From assembly GCA_947650285.1 (NCBI GenBank), contig CANTFL010001427.1, forward strand, positions 62,001 through 126,000: a DNA stretch of 64,000 nt, written 5' to 3'. The notes under the pieces were generated by a model. It was not told the origin of the DNA. It saw only the letters and a program-made list of their open reading frames with translations, and searched no databases. The stretch comes from Hyaloperonospora brassicae (lineage: Eukaryota > Oomycota > Peronosporomycetes > Peronosporales > Peronosporaceae). A program made the position numbers and the translations under genes. Shown piece by piece: positions 11,252 through 22,600 of this stretch (the first letter of the stretch is position 1; every line of letters begins with the position of its first letter).

Positions 11252-12448
11252 CTACTGTGCACTAGCGTAGGAGAATTCCCCGCTGTTGGTGTCAATGGAT
11301 GACACGGTTTGATCTATACTAGAGTGATTCCCCTTAGAATGCTTAAGCATCTGCGCTCGAGCACAGTCCACGGAGCTCACACTAGTGACGGAGCTGATGC
11401 ACGACGTGCAGAACGTCACCTTGCGCTGCGACAGAAGTAGATCCGGATCTACGAAACTAAGCTTCCGGACGACCTTGCACGCGTGGCAGACAAAGCCAAA
11501 GCAGATCTTGCACGTATTGTTGCTCTTGCCAAAGTCCCCGGCTTTTCGACCGCTGATCGGCGTCGAGCACGTGACGCAGATGCTTTTCCTGTTGGGTGCC
11601 CCGCGCAGCTTCGAGTCCGTGTAGGCTTTGTCGAGCATGAATGACAGCTTTCGCATCTGCCCGCAATAGGCATACTTCAGCGACGAGAGGAACACGTTGG
11701 CCATGTTCAGAACCACAAGCTTGCGCACGAGGCCGGCGTCGACGGGATCCATGACGCCCGTAGCATACATTTCGATCGTATTGCTACTGACCTGTCGCCA
11801 AAAAGCAATGATAGAGAGATTGCCTCGGACGCGGTTCGGCAGTCCGTGCGTTTGTGTAAAGTCCACCGAGTGCAAAAGGTGATACCCCATGCGCTCGCCT
11901 TTCGAGTTGGTGACGTAACCTGTGCCTTCGAGGTACACGTAGTCACGGTTCTTGACCAGACTCGTCGAGCTGAACGGAATGTCGAGCTCCATCCACTTGA
12001 TCACGAGCGACTGAAACGGGTCTTCCAAACTCGGGGGCACCACGGAGTCCAGCACAGCCGCTCCGCTGAAGTCTGCCACGTACGAAGCCTTCAAGCGCAT
12101 CGTCTCGAGGTCTTCACTGATGACACCAAACAAAAGGTCGTCCAGCTTGCCTTCCATGGTCCCGACGCACAAGATCATGGGCAGTCCCGACCCCGTCGGC
12201 TCATTGCCGGAAGCAGCTGCAACTGCTGCACCCGAAGGTCGCTCCGTGTACACTCTGAGCTTCTCTTTCTCCTTCAGCGGTCTCCAGTGGCGTGGGTCCA
12301 CGCTGCGTCTCGTTCCTGACGCCATGAACTTCGTGCAGAGCTCGAGGTTGGTCGAGATGCACTGGTTGGCCAGGTCTTCCAGAGACGTGCAGTCGCTCGC
12401 CGTCAAATGAAGTTCCTGAAACGGATTGACAATGAATCGGCCCTTCAT
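11252..12448 (-). CDS. START-like / FYVE-like zinc-finger protein, paralogue 3
   Basis: Predicted 398-aa protein starting MKGRFIVNPF, almost the same N terminus as paralogue 5 (MVKGRFTVNPF), which fixes the start at ATG 12448 rather than the upstream in-frame TTG. The START-like region is at about 15-275, with the markers LLFGVIS, MRLKASYVADFSGAAVL, PFQSLVIKWMELDIP and KNRDYVYLEGTG. The finger has cysteines at 291/294, 313/316, 321/324 and 347/350. The third/fourth pair is in TCKIC and so lacks the FYVE PI3P signature. A Ser/Thr-rich tail of about 45 residues follows. Together with paralogue 5 it forms a subgroup distinct from paralogues 1 and 2, so the family had split before the local duplications. 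Confidence 0.85.
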   Translation of the reverse strand: MKGRFIVNPFQELHLTASDCTSLEDLANQCISTNLELCTKFMASGTRRSVDPRHWRPLKEKEKLRVYTERPSGAAVAAASGNEPTGSGLPMILCVGTMEGKLDDLLFGVISEDLETMRLKASYVADFSGAAVLDSVVPPSLEDPFQSLVIKWMELDIPFSSTSLVKNRDYVYLEGTGYVTNSKGERMGYHLLHSVDFTQTHGLPNRVRGNLSIIAFWRQVSSNTIEMYATGVMDPVDAGLVRKLVVLNMANVFLSSLKYAYCGQMRKLSFMLDKAYTDSKLRGAPNRKSICVTCSTPISGRKAGDFGKSNNTCKICFGFVCHACKVVRKLSFVDPDLLLSQRKVTFCTSCISSVTSVSSVDCARAQMLKHSKGNHSSIDQTVSSIDTNSGEFSYASAQ

Positions 12449-14261
12449 CCTCCGAGCGAAAGCTGAACTGCGGCAATAACACCGCAAGCGAACGCACGCC
12501 GAGCACGCGATCGGACACGATGAATAGGAAGCAACGATGCATCACAGCTGTTGCGACAGATGGATGCAAGTCTCGAAGCGGGTTCGACATAAGACACGGC
12601 AGACTTCTACTGCCTGCTAGAGGCGAAGCGACTGTAGATGGAAACTCGCGTCGAGTGACTGCTGCATCGACCACTGCGCTCAATGATAAGTCTCCCCATC
12701 GAGAGCAGACCCACCTGCCGTTCCAGAACGCACACGACTGGACGGCGACATGCCACTGCATACCGACCTCAACGAAGCCCAAGATATCTTGCAGCACTCG
12801 CTTCATCTCCTTTGCGACTTCTCGTCCGCGTGTCTGAGCTATCTGCACCCCCACACTACACTACATGTAGTGACACGCAGCAAGCGCGCGCTGTACGTTT
12901 GCCCACGCAGTCGCTCTTGCCGGTTCACACCCCAACGCAACTGGCGCAAGGCAACATGAGGACGACGACGACGACAAGTCGGGTGGTACCCTTCTCGACG
13001 TTCAGTCAAAAGCCGTGAGCTGTCTATTGTTTTCCATTCTGCAGTAGTCATCTACTCATACTGCAGGCAGCGATGGGGTCTCACCATACCTCTCTCTGTG
13101 TTTGTGCACGCTACGTCCAAGTTGTGCCGGGCGGGACAGTGTACGATGTCGTACGAAGTTCGACGAGGAGAGAGCGGTTGACCTGAGTCTTCGCCAAAGC
13201 GCATTCGCCAAAGCGCACAACGTCACTACACTGCAGCGAACGAGCGTCTGCAGGTTGTTGTTGGCTGGTTTGTCTTTTTTTAGCTTACGTGCGTACCGGC
13301 GGCATCTGCACGGGCGATGAAGTTGAACAGGACCACCATCCGGTTGTGACATCTATCGCGTTCGTCGCTGGGGAGAAGTGACGTCTCGCGTCAAGTGCCT
13401 CTCGTGGCAAACGCCTCAGACGGTCGAGCGTCGATAGCAGTGCCGACACCGGCACCACTCGTTATGACGGGAATATGTGCAGATGGGGACGGCCTCGGCA
13501 CAGTGGCATGTTCAGGACGTTCGGTAAGCTGAGTTTCCGTGACAGAATAGCTGCAACATCAGAATAGAAGCCGGCAGTTCTCTTGTCGAAGCGACGCAAA
13601 ATCAGTACGGCCCAAATTAAAACCGCGCGGAATCGGGCGGACAGACCACAACCGACACGAAGCTGTCCGCCTGTCAAACGTGATTATGATTGGTCGAATG
13701 TGCTGGCTGAACGAAGAATGTGCAGCGAGCTCATCGTTCGTCATATACAGGATAGAAAATCGGCAACGCTGTCTCCTTTTCCCAGATTCAAGCGTTTGTC
13801 AACTGACACGTTTTTCGTGCCGAGTGGAATAAACGCAAAACGACCAAAATCGACCAACGGATCCAGTGGATCAATCTCACGATTGATCCAACAAACACGA
13901 AACTTTACCTGCACAGAAGTTGTAGCTGATTCACCTCAGTAGCTGACGCCGCGTTGCGCCTGCTCCATGCAATACCCAAATGCCAAAAACACCGCTACGC
14001 AACATCCACTTTTCGCTCGAGGACACTCTGCTTCAGTGTTAGTCGTATCCCGAACCACATTGGCTTCAATCAATGCTCACATAGTGATGACCCTCTCTCT
14101 CTCTCTCTCTCTCAGCAATACAAGTCGAAACCAGCAATCGAAACACGTGACAAGTCGTGACAAAGACCCGTTCGTTCGCTGCACAACAACTCCTCGTCGC
14201 TCCACACAGCTGCAGGAGGTGTCCGTGCCCCCACTGGATGTGGGTATCCATCGTACATTGC
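12449..14261. other. Intergenic, no gene recognised
   Basis: The 1.8 kb upstream of paralogue 3 and downstream of pyruvate kinase holds no recognised gene. Its only clear feature is a CT microsatellite at 14093-14113, about 150 bp beyond the kinase stop codon. Confidence 0.45.
14093..14113. repeat. (CT)n microsatellite
   Basis: An uninterrupted CT dinucleotide run of about 21 bp, probably within or just beyond the 3' UTR of pyruvate kinase. Confidence 0.9.
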
Positions 14262-15866
14262 TCACTGGACGTCCGCAACGCCAATGAGGATTTCTCGGCC
14301 GAGGTCGTCCGAGAGCTTGTCACCGCTAATGAGCACCACGCGGTCCCCTGAAGACAGCCATCCCATCTTCTTGGCTTGGGCAATCGCTTCGGCAGTGGTC
14401 GGGGCATGGTCAGAGGCGTCGGGGACAACAGGGTACAGTCCACGATGGATCTGGAGCTGACGGCCAACTTTCTTGTCCGTCGTAAAGCACATGACCGGCA
14501 CCGTGGGCTTGTACTTGGCGACCTTGCGGGCCGTATACCCCGTGCGGGTCAGCACGATCATCAGTTGCGCGTGCATCTCGTTCGCAGTCTTGACGGCCGA
14601 CGACACGGCCGACTCGACGTCCGACGTCGGCGGGTCAAACTGGAACTTGGCGCGGTACGCCGGCTGCAGCAGCAGCTCGTCGGCCTCTTTGATCACTGAC
14701 GTCATGGTCGCCACCGACTCGACCGGGTACTTGCCCTGCGCAGACTCGCCACTGAGCATGACGCAGTCGGCGCCGTCCAGCACGGCGTTCCCGACATCCG
14801 ACACTTCGGCGCGCGTTGGCCGTGGGTTGGTCTGCATGGACTCGAGCATCTGCGTGGCCACAATCACGGGCTTCCCGACGGCGTTGCACCGATCGACCAT
14901 CATCTTCTGGTAGGTCAGCACCTTCTGCAAGGGCACTTCGACACCCAAGTCGCCGCGAGCGCACATGATGCCGTCCGAGGCGTCGAGGATCGCGTCAAAG
15001 TTCTCGACACCTTCCAAGTTCTCGATCTTTGAGATGATCTTGGGCGCAATGTAGTGGGGCTTGTGCGCCCAGTGCTTCTGGACGCACTCGTCGACAAACG
15101 CGCGAATCTCCGCCACGTCGCTCGCTTTGCGAATGAACGACGCCGCAATGAAGTCGACGTCGTTCTGGACGCTCCAGTCCAAGTCGCGCTTGTCTTTCGA
15201 CGACAGCGCGGGCAAGTCGATCTTCAAGCCCGGGAGGTTCACGCCCTTCTGGTTCCCCAGCTCGTCCGAGTTCTCGACCCTGCACGTGACTTCGCCCTGG
15301 CCCACTGCCACGCACGTGAGTCGGATCAGGCCGTCCGACAGCAGCACCGTGTCGCCCACGCGGACCGTCTCGGCCAACTGCTTGTACGTCACGTAGAACT
15401 TGTCGGCCGTGCCCTGGCACTCGACCGCGGCGTCCGTCGTCAGCACGACGGTCGCGCCCTTCTTCAAGTACACCTTCTTGCCGTCCCGCATCTTCCCCGT
15501 GCGGATCTCCGGCCCCTTGGTGTCGTGCAGCACGGCGCGGAGGTTGAACGTGGACTGCCCCTGCGCGTGCACACCGCTGCACGCGCGGAGGTTCTGGATC
15601 CGCAGCAGCGCTTCGTCGTACTCGGCGTGGGAGAAGTTGATGCGCATGATGCGCAGTCCCTCGTTCGTGAGCTCCTGCAGCGTCGCGTACTGCTGCGACA
15701 CGGGGCCGACCGTGGCGACGATCTTTGTCATGGAGAACTTGGAGCTGCGCGGGTTCTTGTAGAGCTCGCAGGACGACGAGAGGCGGCGGCGGCCGAGCGG
15801 CGGGCAGCTCGTGCGGGCAGTGCCGCGGGTCGGGGCCACGCAGAGGGCGGCCACGCGGCGCAACAT
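14262..15866 (-). CDS. Pyruvate kinase with mitochondrial-type presequence
   Basis: Converts phosphoenolpyruvate and ADP to pyruvate and ATP. The protein has 534 aa. The first ~38 residues (MLRRVAALC...GRRRLSSS) are Arg/Ser/Ala-rich with no acidic residue before Glu34, as in a mitochondrial presequence. The catalytic core starts at about residue 44. Motifs: RINFSHAEYDE (75-85), TKGPEIRTG (116-124), and the signature KIISKIENLEG (276-286) with catalytic Lys280, followed by ARGDLG and MLESM. Thr116, Lys117, Glu120 and Thr123 match the set found in K+-dependent enzymes. The C-terminal domain is complete. Mitochondrial isoforms of late glycolytic enzymes are known in stramenopiles. ATG 15866 is the first in frame and directly abuts a GACA/GACG repeat in the leader. 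Intronless. Confidence 0.95.
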   Translation of the reverse strand: MLRRVAALCVAPTRGTARTSCPPLGRRRLSSSCELYKNPRSSKFSMTKIVATVGPVSQQYATLQELTNEGLRIMRINFSHAEYDEALLRIQNLRACSGVHAQGQSTFNLRAVLHDTKGPEIRTGKMRDGKKVYLKKGATVVLTTDAAVECQGTADKFYVTYKQLAETVRVGDTVLLSDGLIRLTCVAVGQGEVTCRVENSDELGNQKGVNLPGLKIDLPALSSKDKRDLDWSVQNDVDFIAASFIRKASDVAEIRAFVDECVQKHWAHKPHYIAPKIISKIENLEGVENFDAILDASDGIMCARGDLGVEVPLQKVLTYQKMMVDRCNAVGKPVIVATQMLESMQTNPRPTRAEVSDVGNAVLDGADCVMLSGESAQGKYPVESVATMTSVIKEADELLLQPAYRAKFQFDPPTSDVESAVSSAVKTANEMHAQLMIVLTRTGYTARKVAKYKPTVPVMCFTTDKKVGRQLQIHRGLYPVVPDASDHAPTTAEAIAQAKKMGWLSSGDRVVLISGDKLSDDLGREILIGVADVQ

Positions 15867-15906
15867 GACAGACAGACAGACAGACGGACGGACGGACGGA
15901 CGGACG
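15866..15906. repeat. GACA/GACG tetranucleotide microsatellite in pyruvate kinase leader
   Basis: About ten tandem tetranucleotides, GACA changing to GACG, immediately upstream of the pyruvate kinase ATG on the minus strand. It should be transcribed in the 5' UTR and may vary in length between strains. Confidence 0.9.
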
Positions 15907-16042
15907 CGTAGATGCGGTGGGTCGGCGAATGGCTACAGAGTCGGTGGCTGTCCTGCGTCGCTCGACCCTGGGAAACGTGATGCCGAGCGAGGGGGTATAC
16001 GTTGATGCATACACTCGAGGTGTGCGATATATGATAGATCCG

Positions 16043-16187
16043 TGTGGTTTGCGATCGATCTGATCGATGCGTGTGGTTTGCGATCGATCTGATCGATGCA
16101 TGTGGTTTGCGATCGATCTGATCAATGCGTGCAATTTGAGGTTTGAAATCGATATGATCGATGCGTATGGGTTGAGGTTTGAGGTGG
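16043..16187. repeat. 29-bp tandem repeat rich in GATC/ATCGAT
   Basis: Units with a period of 29 bp begin at 16043, 16072, 16101 and 16130, with one further degenerate unit. Each carries GATCGATCTGATCGATG. The first three are nearly identical and the later ones decay. They lie about 180 bp upstream of the pyruvate kinase ATG, so they could sit in its promoter. Confidence 0.85.
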
Positions 16188-17959
16188 CGGGTCGACCGCC
16201 ATCTGGTCTGGTAGCTGACGCATGCTTTGAGTTGGTGCCATTGTTCACTACTAAAACTACGCCACGAAGTGGGACAGAAACATGATCGTCGAGGGTACTG
16301 GATTCGCACGCAGACACGCTGCTAGATTGTACGTGCCAGCCACTCGATCAGCTGTATGGAATCGTTTCATCCCAATTGCGACCAAGTATTCGAGAATGGG
16401 GTCAGTCGTACATACCATGTAACGGGGCACTGCTTACTTCGTACGGGAGCACCAGTCCGAAGTTAACGTTCACTGACAACAGTGAAGGTCAGTGCCTTGC
16501 TAAGTATGATGACGTCTATCGCTGCTAGACCCATTGCGTGCGTCTAGCAGCGCAATTGCACTCTGTATGTTGTAAGATTAACGCGGTATTGACATCTACA
16601 GCGGCGTACATAATGTACACAAGGGCAGCAGCTCGTTCCTCGTTGTACACATTGAAGAAGCCTAGTACAAGATACGTACGTACTAGTGGGCCTCATGCTG
16701 AACAATGTCCATAGCTATAACGGGGCGAGCCTGTTGCATATCATTGGTACGAATTGTATCAATGTTTATATTATCCTAATCGATACGAACTAACGGTGTT
16801 GCTCTTGCGAGTCAATATTAAACGAATATCACCTGTACACGTAATTTCGGCATCGGTTTACAATTGGTTGATACAGGCCCTGGTACCAACTAAATGAGCC
16901 ACCAAATGCTGCTGGAAGCACGCAATATGTGGTGAACGAGACTCGGTATCAGAAGTTTGTAGATACATGTAGGTTTAAGTAATACAAAAGAAGGGTTGTA
17001 ACAGAGGCTTAGCTGTATCGTGTATAGTTTACTTTTTATCTGACTCGGAGCAGTTTCTTGCTCAAGTAGGTCTCTTCCTTTGCACGTACCGTGTACGTGA
17101 GGACTGAGAGTGCACTCGGTTGCACTGTTTCAGTAAAGGGCATACCATTCATCTGGTAAGAAGTGTGCTTCACCATACTTCCAATGCGCTGACCCAATAT
17201 AACGATGCTGGTGTAGTAGAGTTTGTGCCCACTGTGTCAAAGTACTTACCAGCTATCAAGTAGTAATACCAACGGTGACATACAATACACTAATACAACA
17301 CCACATAATCTTCCCGAATGGCGGAATATCGTTCAGCTTGCTACGAAACTTGCATGGTTATCAGCAAAACGGGCATATTTCTGTGTGATCTTTAGCATGT
17401 GTGTGATCGAATGTATTGTACATACCAGTGGTGCATTTGTATCTCGTATGCTCCCATCTTTAGGCGCAGTTTCTATTTTTGTACCAAATAATGCGTTTTT
17501 TACTATTCTCATGATGGATAACGCATTTCTCAAGTTTCGTGTACAGGCCACTTTAATAGTGGCGCACGCCATTATTACCACAATTAAGGTAATAGTGGCG
17601 CCTGATAAATCTTAACAGTGGCTAGTAGCGCCCGCCTGATCGTCACCCAAATGCAGGTTTCTTGGACACAATATAGCCTGGATCTGAATTTATAATAAGA
17701 ATCGAGGGCTTAGAGGGCGATTAAATGCAGTTTCTTGAGCTGCTTGGCTTACAGGATGCCTTCTAGACAGAAATCTATTAGGCCAATCCGGCAATCATCC
17801 TTCTTCCACTTAATAATGGAGAAGTCAATCTCCACAGTAGATGTGACCGGGAACGCGGTCGCCAAGCCTCCACAAAACGTCTTCAGGTGCTCGAAACAAT
17901 GTTGCACGTAGTTGTAGCCATTTTCGATCTAAGTGTTGACGTCGCACTGATCCATGGCC
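16188..17959. other. Start of gene-poor tract; mostly unrecognised
   Basis: Apart from the LTR fragment at 16418, I recognise nothing here. Base composition turns AT-rich and open frames are short. Around 17550-17620 the motif AATAGTGGCGC recurs, and a similar phrase reappears near 20235, suggesting a decayed repeat. Confidence 0.4.
16418..16560 (-). mobile_element. LTR fragment of the Ty3/gypsy family
   Basis: Begins TGTAACGGGGCAC, the same terminus as the LTRs at 28837 and 36428. It later shares the block GATGACGTCT...CATTGCGTGCGTCTAGCAGCG with them. The middle is shortened and the far end is not recognisable, so this is a partial, old solo LTR. Confidence 0.7.
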
Positions 17960-19620
17960 TGCTCCAAAGACGGATCACGATCTTAAGCACCTCGAAATTC
18001 TTAAACTCCTGATCAATGAGCTCGACGATACTTTGCCGTCTCGAGCGGGAGTACAGGTGATTTCTTTGCTTGCGGAAAATGTCAACGAAATCTCAACCGC
18101 GAAGTTTGACGAGCTGATGAGGTAGGTCAGGCGGCATGAAGTCGGCATCATCGTTCCGTGAGTTACGTTAAGTCCCAATGCTTGCAAGGTTGGCAACCAA
18201 TTCGAAGCAGTAAGTGGCGACGATCTTGACAACGGCAGCCATTTCGTCGGCGCCAACCTCTTCTATGGCCTCGATAACAAATCTGCCTAGGTCCGCCAGT
18301 ACGTCTTCGGCATCGCTGAGTTTTAATAGATACCTTCTTACCCGCCGAAAGCACATTGGATTCCAGGTCGAGCGCATGTACACCTTCTTGGCCGTCAATC
18401 TGTAAAGCGCTAAACCAAGACGCATAAGTTGAACTGAACTTCAAAATGCATTTGCGTTGCTGATAAAAAGCGTTGTCAATCCTTCAAGGCTTCGGAACGT
18501 GTTGGTCGCCTCGTTGGCGACCTTCACAAAAAGATGACGACCACCCACCACTTGAGTGGTGGGGCGCAAGGCGGACTCTTCAAACTCAAGATACGCTCGT
18601 ACTGGCGCTCGATGTTGCCGGTACCACGCAGCAACCTGCACCAAATTTCAGAACTTTGGAAAGAGCACGAATGGAAAGTAAACTAAGAAATGTGCCTTGA
18701 ACAGCGATTCCCATCGAGTGTCCTCAACTTTCTTGGCCTGCGTTACCATGTCTTCGATGAGACTTTGTTGGCTTCGTCAGTATGAGATGAGGCCGGTCAG
18801 TAGAGAATAGAACTCGTCATCCAGTAGATGCTTGCTAACTACTGCAAAACAATATCAAGTTGGTGCAAGCCACACCAAAGTGAAAAGAACCCAGGCTTCA
18901 CGACTTGTTTATAGAGAGTGGCGGCGCCTTGAGCTCTGCCGGTCGTCTTTCGCTCACCGCCTGTCGAGATGGACATAATCGGATCCCGGCAGTTGGGACA
19001 GATGACATCCAGTGCTCTTTCAGAATGCAGAAATATCTCTTCTTCAGTGTGACTGCTGAACATTGGTATGGCGAGCAAACGGAAGTTATGAATCCTGAAC
19101 AGGCGAATGCCCGAATGTTAATGTCCAAATAAGAGGTAGACATGTATGTGGACATATCCATATCCAAAGAGAACGTTCAGCCTGAGGCCAGAATTCTCGA
19201 CATATTCTGGAAATTCAGCGCGCATACATACAGCATGTAACTTGTGATCTTGCCTGCGCTTGCACTCCCGATCTACGCCAAACCCGTTGGTTCCTTCTTC
19301 ATTTTCAGAAACCGAACAGCCCGTTCAAAACAAAGCCCCTCAACCGACGTATCCGACAATCAGGCGAAAATGTATGGAGTTCTTGATGACGATGTAGTAG
19401 CGGTCGGTCTACGATCCGAGTCATGCTCATTCTCTTCGGGACCAACAACGTTCTCGAAGATGACCAGAGCTCGATCCTTGGTCGTCTCTTCGTTTTCGTC
19501 ATCAGGATGGAAGAATATCTCACCAACAATAACATCGACAATACTCTTATCTACAAAGTGATACGTATGTGCCTGGGCTCCGCCAAAGTGGGATCGTAAG
19601 GTACTCCGGTGCACAACAGG
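17960..19620 (-). pseudogene. hAT-family transposase relic
   Basis: Read on the minus strand, several frames together resemble an oomycete hAT transposase. A stretch near 18845-18930 gives FSLWCGLHQLDIVLQ, the typical phrase that follows the catalytic Asp region, preceded by GERKTTGRAQGAATL. Downstream at 18445-18640, a frame with AAWYRQHR and FRSLEGLTTL fits the region after it. Frames shift and stops interrupt, so the gene is dead. Terminal inverted repeats and an 8-bp target duplication were not found by eye. Confidence 0.65.
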
Positions 19621-22600
19621 AGCGCTTTCGTCAAAGAAAGTAGCATTCTGCTCATTTGACAGGGCACATTACGCCTCCCGGTTCTGAGAATGCCTGGTTT
19701 CATGTGGTGTTTGTAGACATCAGCGCGAAATAGGCGTTTGAAATACTGGATGTTGCTCGTAGCTTTCCGTTTGGTGCCAATCTTCTATTTATGATTAAAA
19801 TGTACACAGAACTAGACACATTTTACTGACACGACGACCTTCGTAGACGGGTCGCGCTCGCGGACCTTTATATCGAATGCGATGATATGGGCGTTGTTGG
19901 AGGGTGTTTTACGCTGAAGAGACATTGTTTGGGCAAATCGAACGTCCCAATATATGGTATAATGACATTCTGTGTCGTATTGTATGGGTATGTGGGACTA
20001 AGATACCATTGCGTGGCCAGGAAAAAGGTCATTTTTATTCTTTGTTTTCACAGGAGGAGGATTCCTTCTCTTTGACCTCCACAACAATTGATCAAATTAG
20101 ACCAAATTCGGTTGGGTGCATCCACGTACAAATGCACGTGTACAGTGCAATTTTTCCGCATCATTATTATATGTGACTTTATACCACAATCTGCTCTCAA
20201 AAAGGGCTTTTTGTAGCCTCCGCCACGGACTTAAATAGTGGCAAATCACAAAAATTAATCGTGGATGATAGCGGTGTCGCGTGTCGAAACGCCACTATCC
20301 AAGTAGGCTGTACACGTATGATGATAAGAGAAATAGAAGTTGTTCATAATTGCTCTATGATTGATGACGGCGAACGAGAAAATGTGACCATCCTTGTACC
20401 CCGCTCTCCCATCCCTGTCTATGAAGAAGTAGTTCGGCCATTAATACCGCGCCTATTAGCTCAATTATTTGGTGTATATTCTATTTTTTTTCTTGTGGTG
20501 CGTTTATATTTTCGCGGGTATTTCAAGTAAAAAGACTCATCTATTGAAATGAGACATCCTCCATCATTCCTTTTTTTAAGTTTGACGGTGCACACTGCGT
20601 GACAAACACACACCTAGAAACCTTCCGTGAGTCTCTTGAATCATCTAGCAAATCATCGCTAGTAGTAGCAGTAGCTTTCGAAGTCAAAAAAAGTTCGAAC
20701 CCGCGCCAAACACTGACATACATGATCGTGACATCGACGTTTTAATCCTCGACCCGTATATGTTGGGTGAGCTTAAAAAAACTTTATACCGGCCGAGGAA
20801 CCAATAAACCCGTGAACACCGCAAGTGTAGCAAACCTATGACATCTCCGTGCCACATAAAATCTTTTACCTCGACGATCTATCTCATGTTTAACACACTA
20901 AAAGAGTCTACTTAGATCGCAGAGCTTCTAGTTCAAGGGACTTCAACTATTCAGAGAAGCAGCAGCACGAAGTGCTAGAGAGTATACTTAAATTAGACCT
21001 CCACCTCTTGTGGTCAAAAAGACGCCTCAAGAAGGAACGTGTGTTTCATTAATCAAAAGGCAAACGACGTTAATTCAGTTTCGTAAAGGCGATAAATTCC
21101 GTCTGGATATTTAGATTTGTAACTTTTTTTATCTTTACTGGAGTAATTACAAAAACGTATCTTTAGTGGCTGAAGTAACACTGATTTAAGCAAATAATAC
21201 ACCACATGGCATACGCATTTAGGCCTTGGATGTTCCACCCACAATGTACGACCGTTACACGCTTCCCTACTATACTGTTGGTACCACGGATCAGCACTCA
21301 TCTCATTTCTTCTCAAGGCGTTAGCAGTAGAAGAACAGGTAACCTCGTGGATGCATTTATATTCACACTCCAGTATGGCGCCATCATTCTACGAGTCACA
21401 GACTCTGAGTATTATCCTCAATGAGGCAGTCGACTATGAGAGTGACACCAGCGTTTTGAACGAGGAAGAATCTCCAAGTACTTCGGGTACGAAGTTTGAA
21501 CCCACTTATACACTAAAACCGCTCCCATAATGTGGTATCGCTAGCGTTACCAAAGTGCAAAGTAACACTCTAGGCGATGATCCCACCATAGCTTCAATAG
21601 GCTCAACCTGATAGAAATGCACGATATCTAGGTAGACATGGGTGCTCGCGCACTGTCGAAGGTCATCGCATCTGCGTATACTAAACAATACTATCTTTCT
21701 ACCTCCTAGCATTGATGATATTATTTGACAACTTCATGTCAATCATTGGCAGGATGCTTTGATGACGACGTCAAGTGAAATTGCTGCACGACATCTAGTG
21801 GATATATTCGTGCCACCACTAGCACATCGTTCGAGCTCAGCTTCAGATATCTCATCCTCAGACCATTAATGCGTTCTGCAGTCATCGTTCTATTCTTAAG
21901 TAATATTGTAGGAGTTATTACCCAAATCACTGTCACTAAATGAGGTGTGCAAGACTAATATTGTCGACACAATTAAAGTCGATTCTATCTCGCAATAGAA
22001 AGCCCAGCTCACTGGCCAAAGCGGGCAGTGGCTCGCGCCGATAGCTCTTTTATTGTAGTAACGGTAAATTTGACATCTCTTCGAAAATGTGATAGAATCA
22101 GTACGCGTTGCGCTTCAGGCCTAAACCCTCTCATCCATCCATGGATCTTAATGTTTAAGCCATCCCATAATCTAGAAAAGGTCGTATCAAGTGTTTAGGC
22201 AAATGATCAGACAGCGTTGCACGCATTTTAAGGTCTAAAATTTCCACACTTTGCTCAATAAAAACATGGGAAAAGGTGATATGTGATTCTTTCCCAGAAA
22301 GAACTTACTAGTATTACTACTTTATGCCACCAGCGCATCGGACTTTTTCTGACTCACTTTCTGAAAACTGCGTCCATAATAGCTGCATGATGCTTTGATG
22401 TCGATGTGTAATCGTCCAAGTATTAGTATACAACTTACAGTCTCTTTCACAACAAGCAAGTATGACTGCACATAAGTTCTGTGTTAAAAAGCCAGATCTC
22501 TGGAAGTCTAATTACAGATCGACTCCATCTACTTAAGGCAAATCACAATTTGTTCATCCCCAATAGGGCGCCCTGCGCCTACTGGCAGTCGACATTTTGC

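Noticed and set aside
15054..15911. 285-codon plus-strand frame opposite pyruvate kinase
   Set aside because: Shadow frame rich in Arg, Val and Leu; pyruvate kinase explains the conservation.
16043..16187. CRISPR-like array
   Set aside because: Repeats are directly adjacent with no unique spacers, and the genome is eukaryotic.
20840..20875. FYLDDL, resembling the catalytic motif of a reverse transcriptase
   Set aside because: Surrounding sequence in that frame does not match RT blocks; a chance match cannot be excluded.
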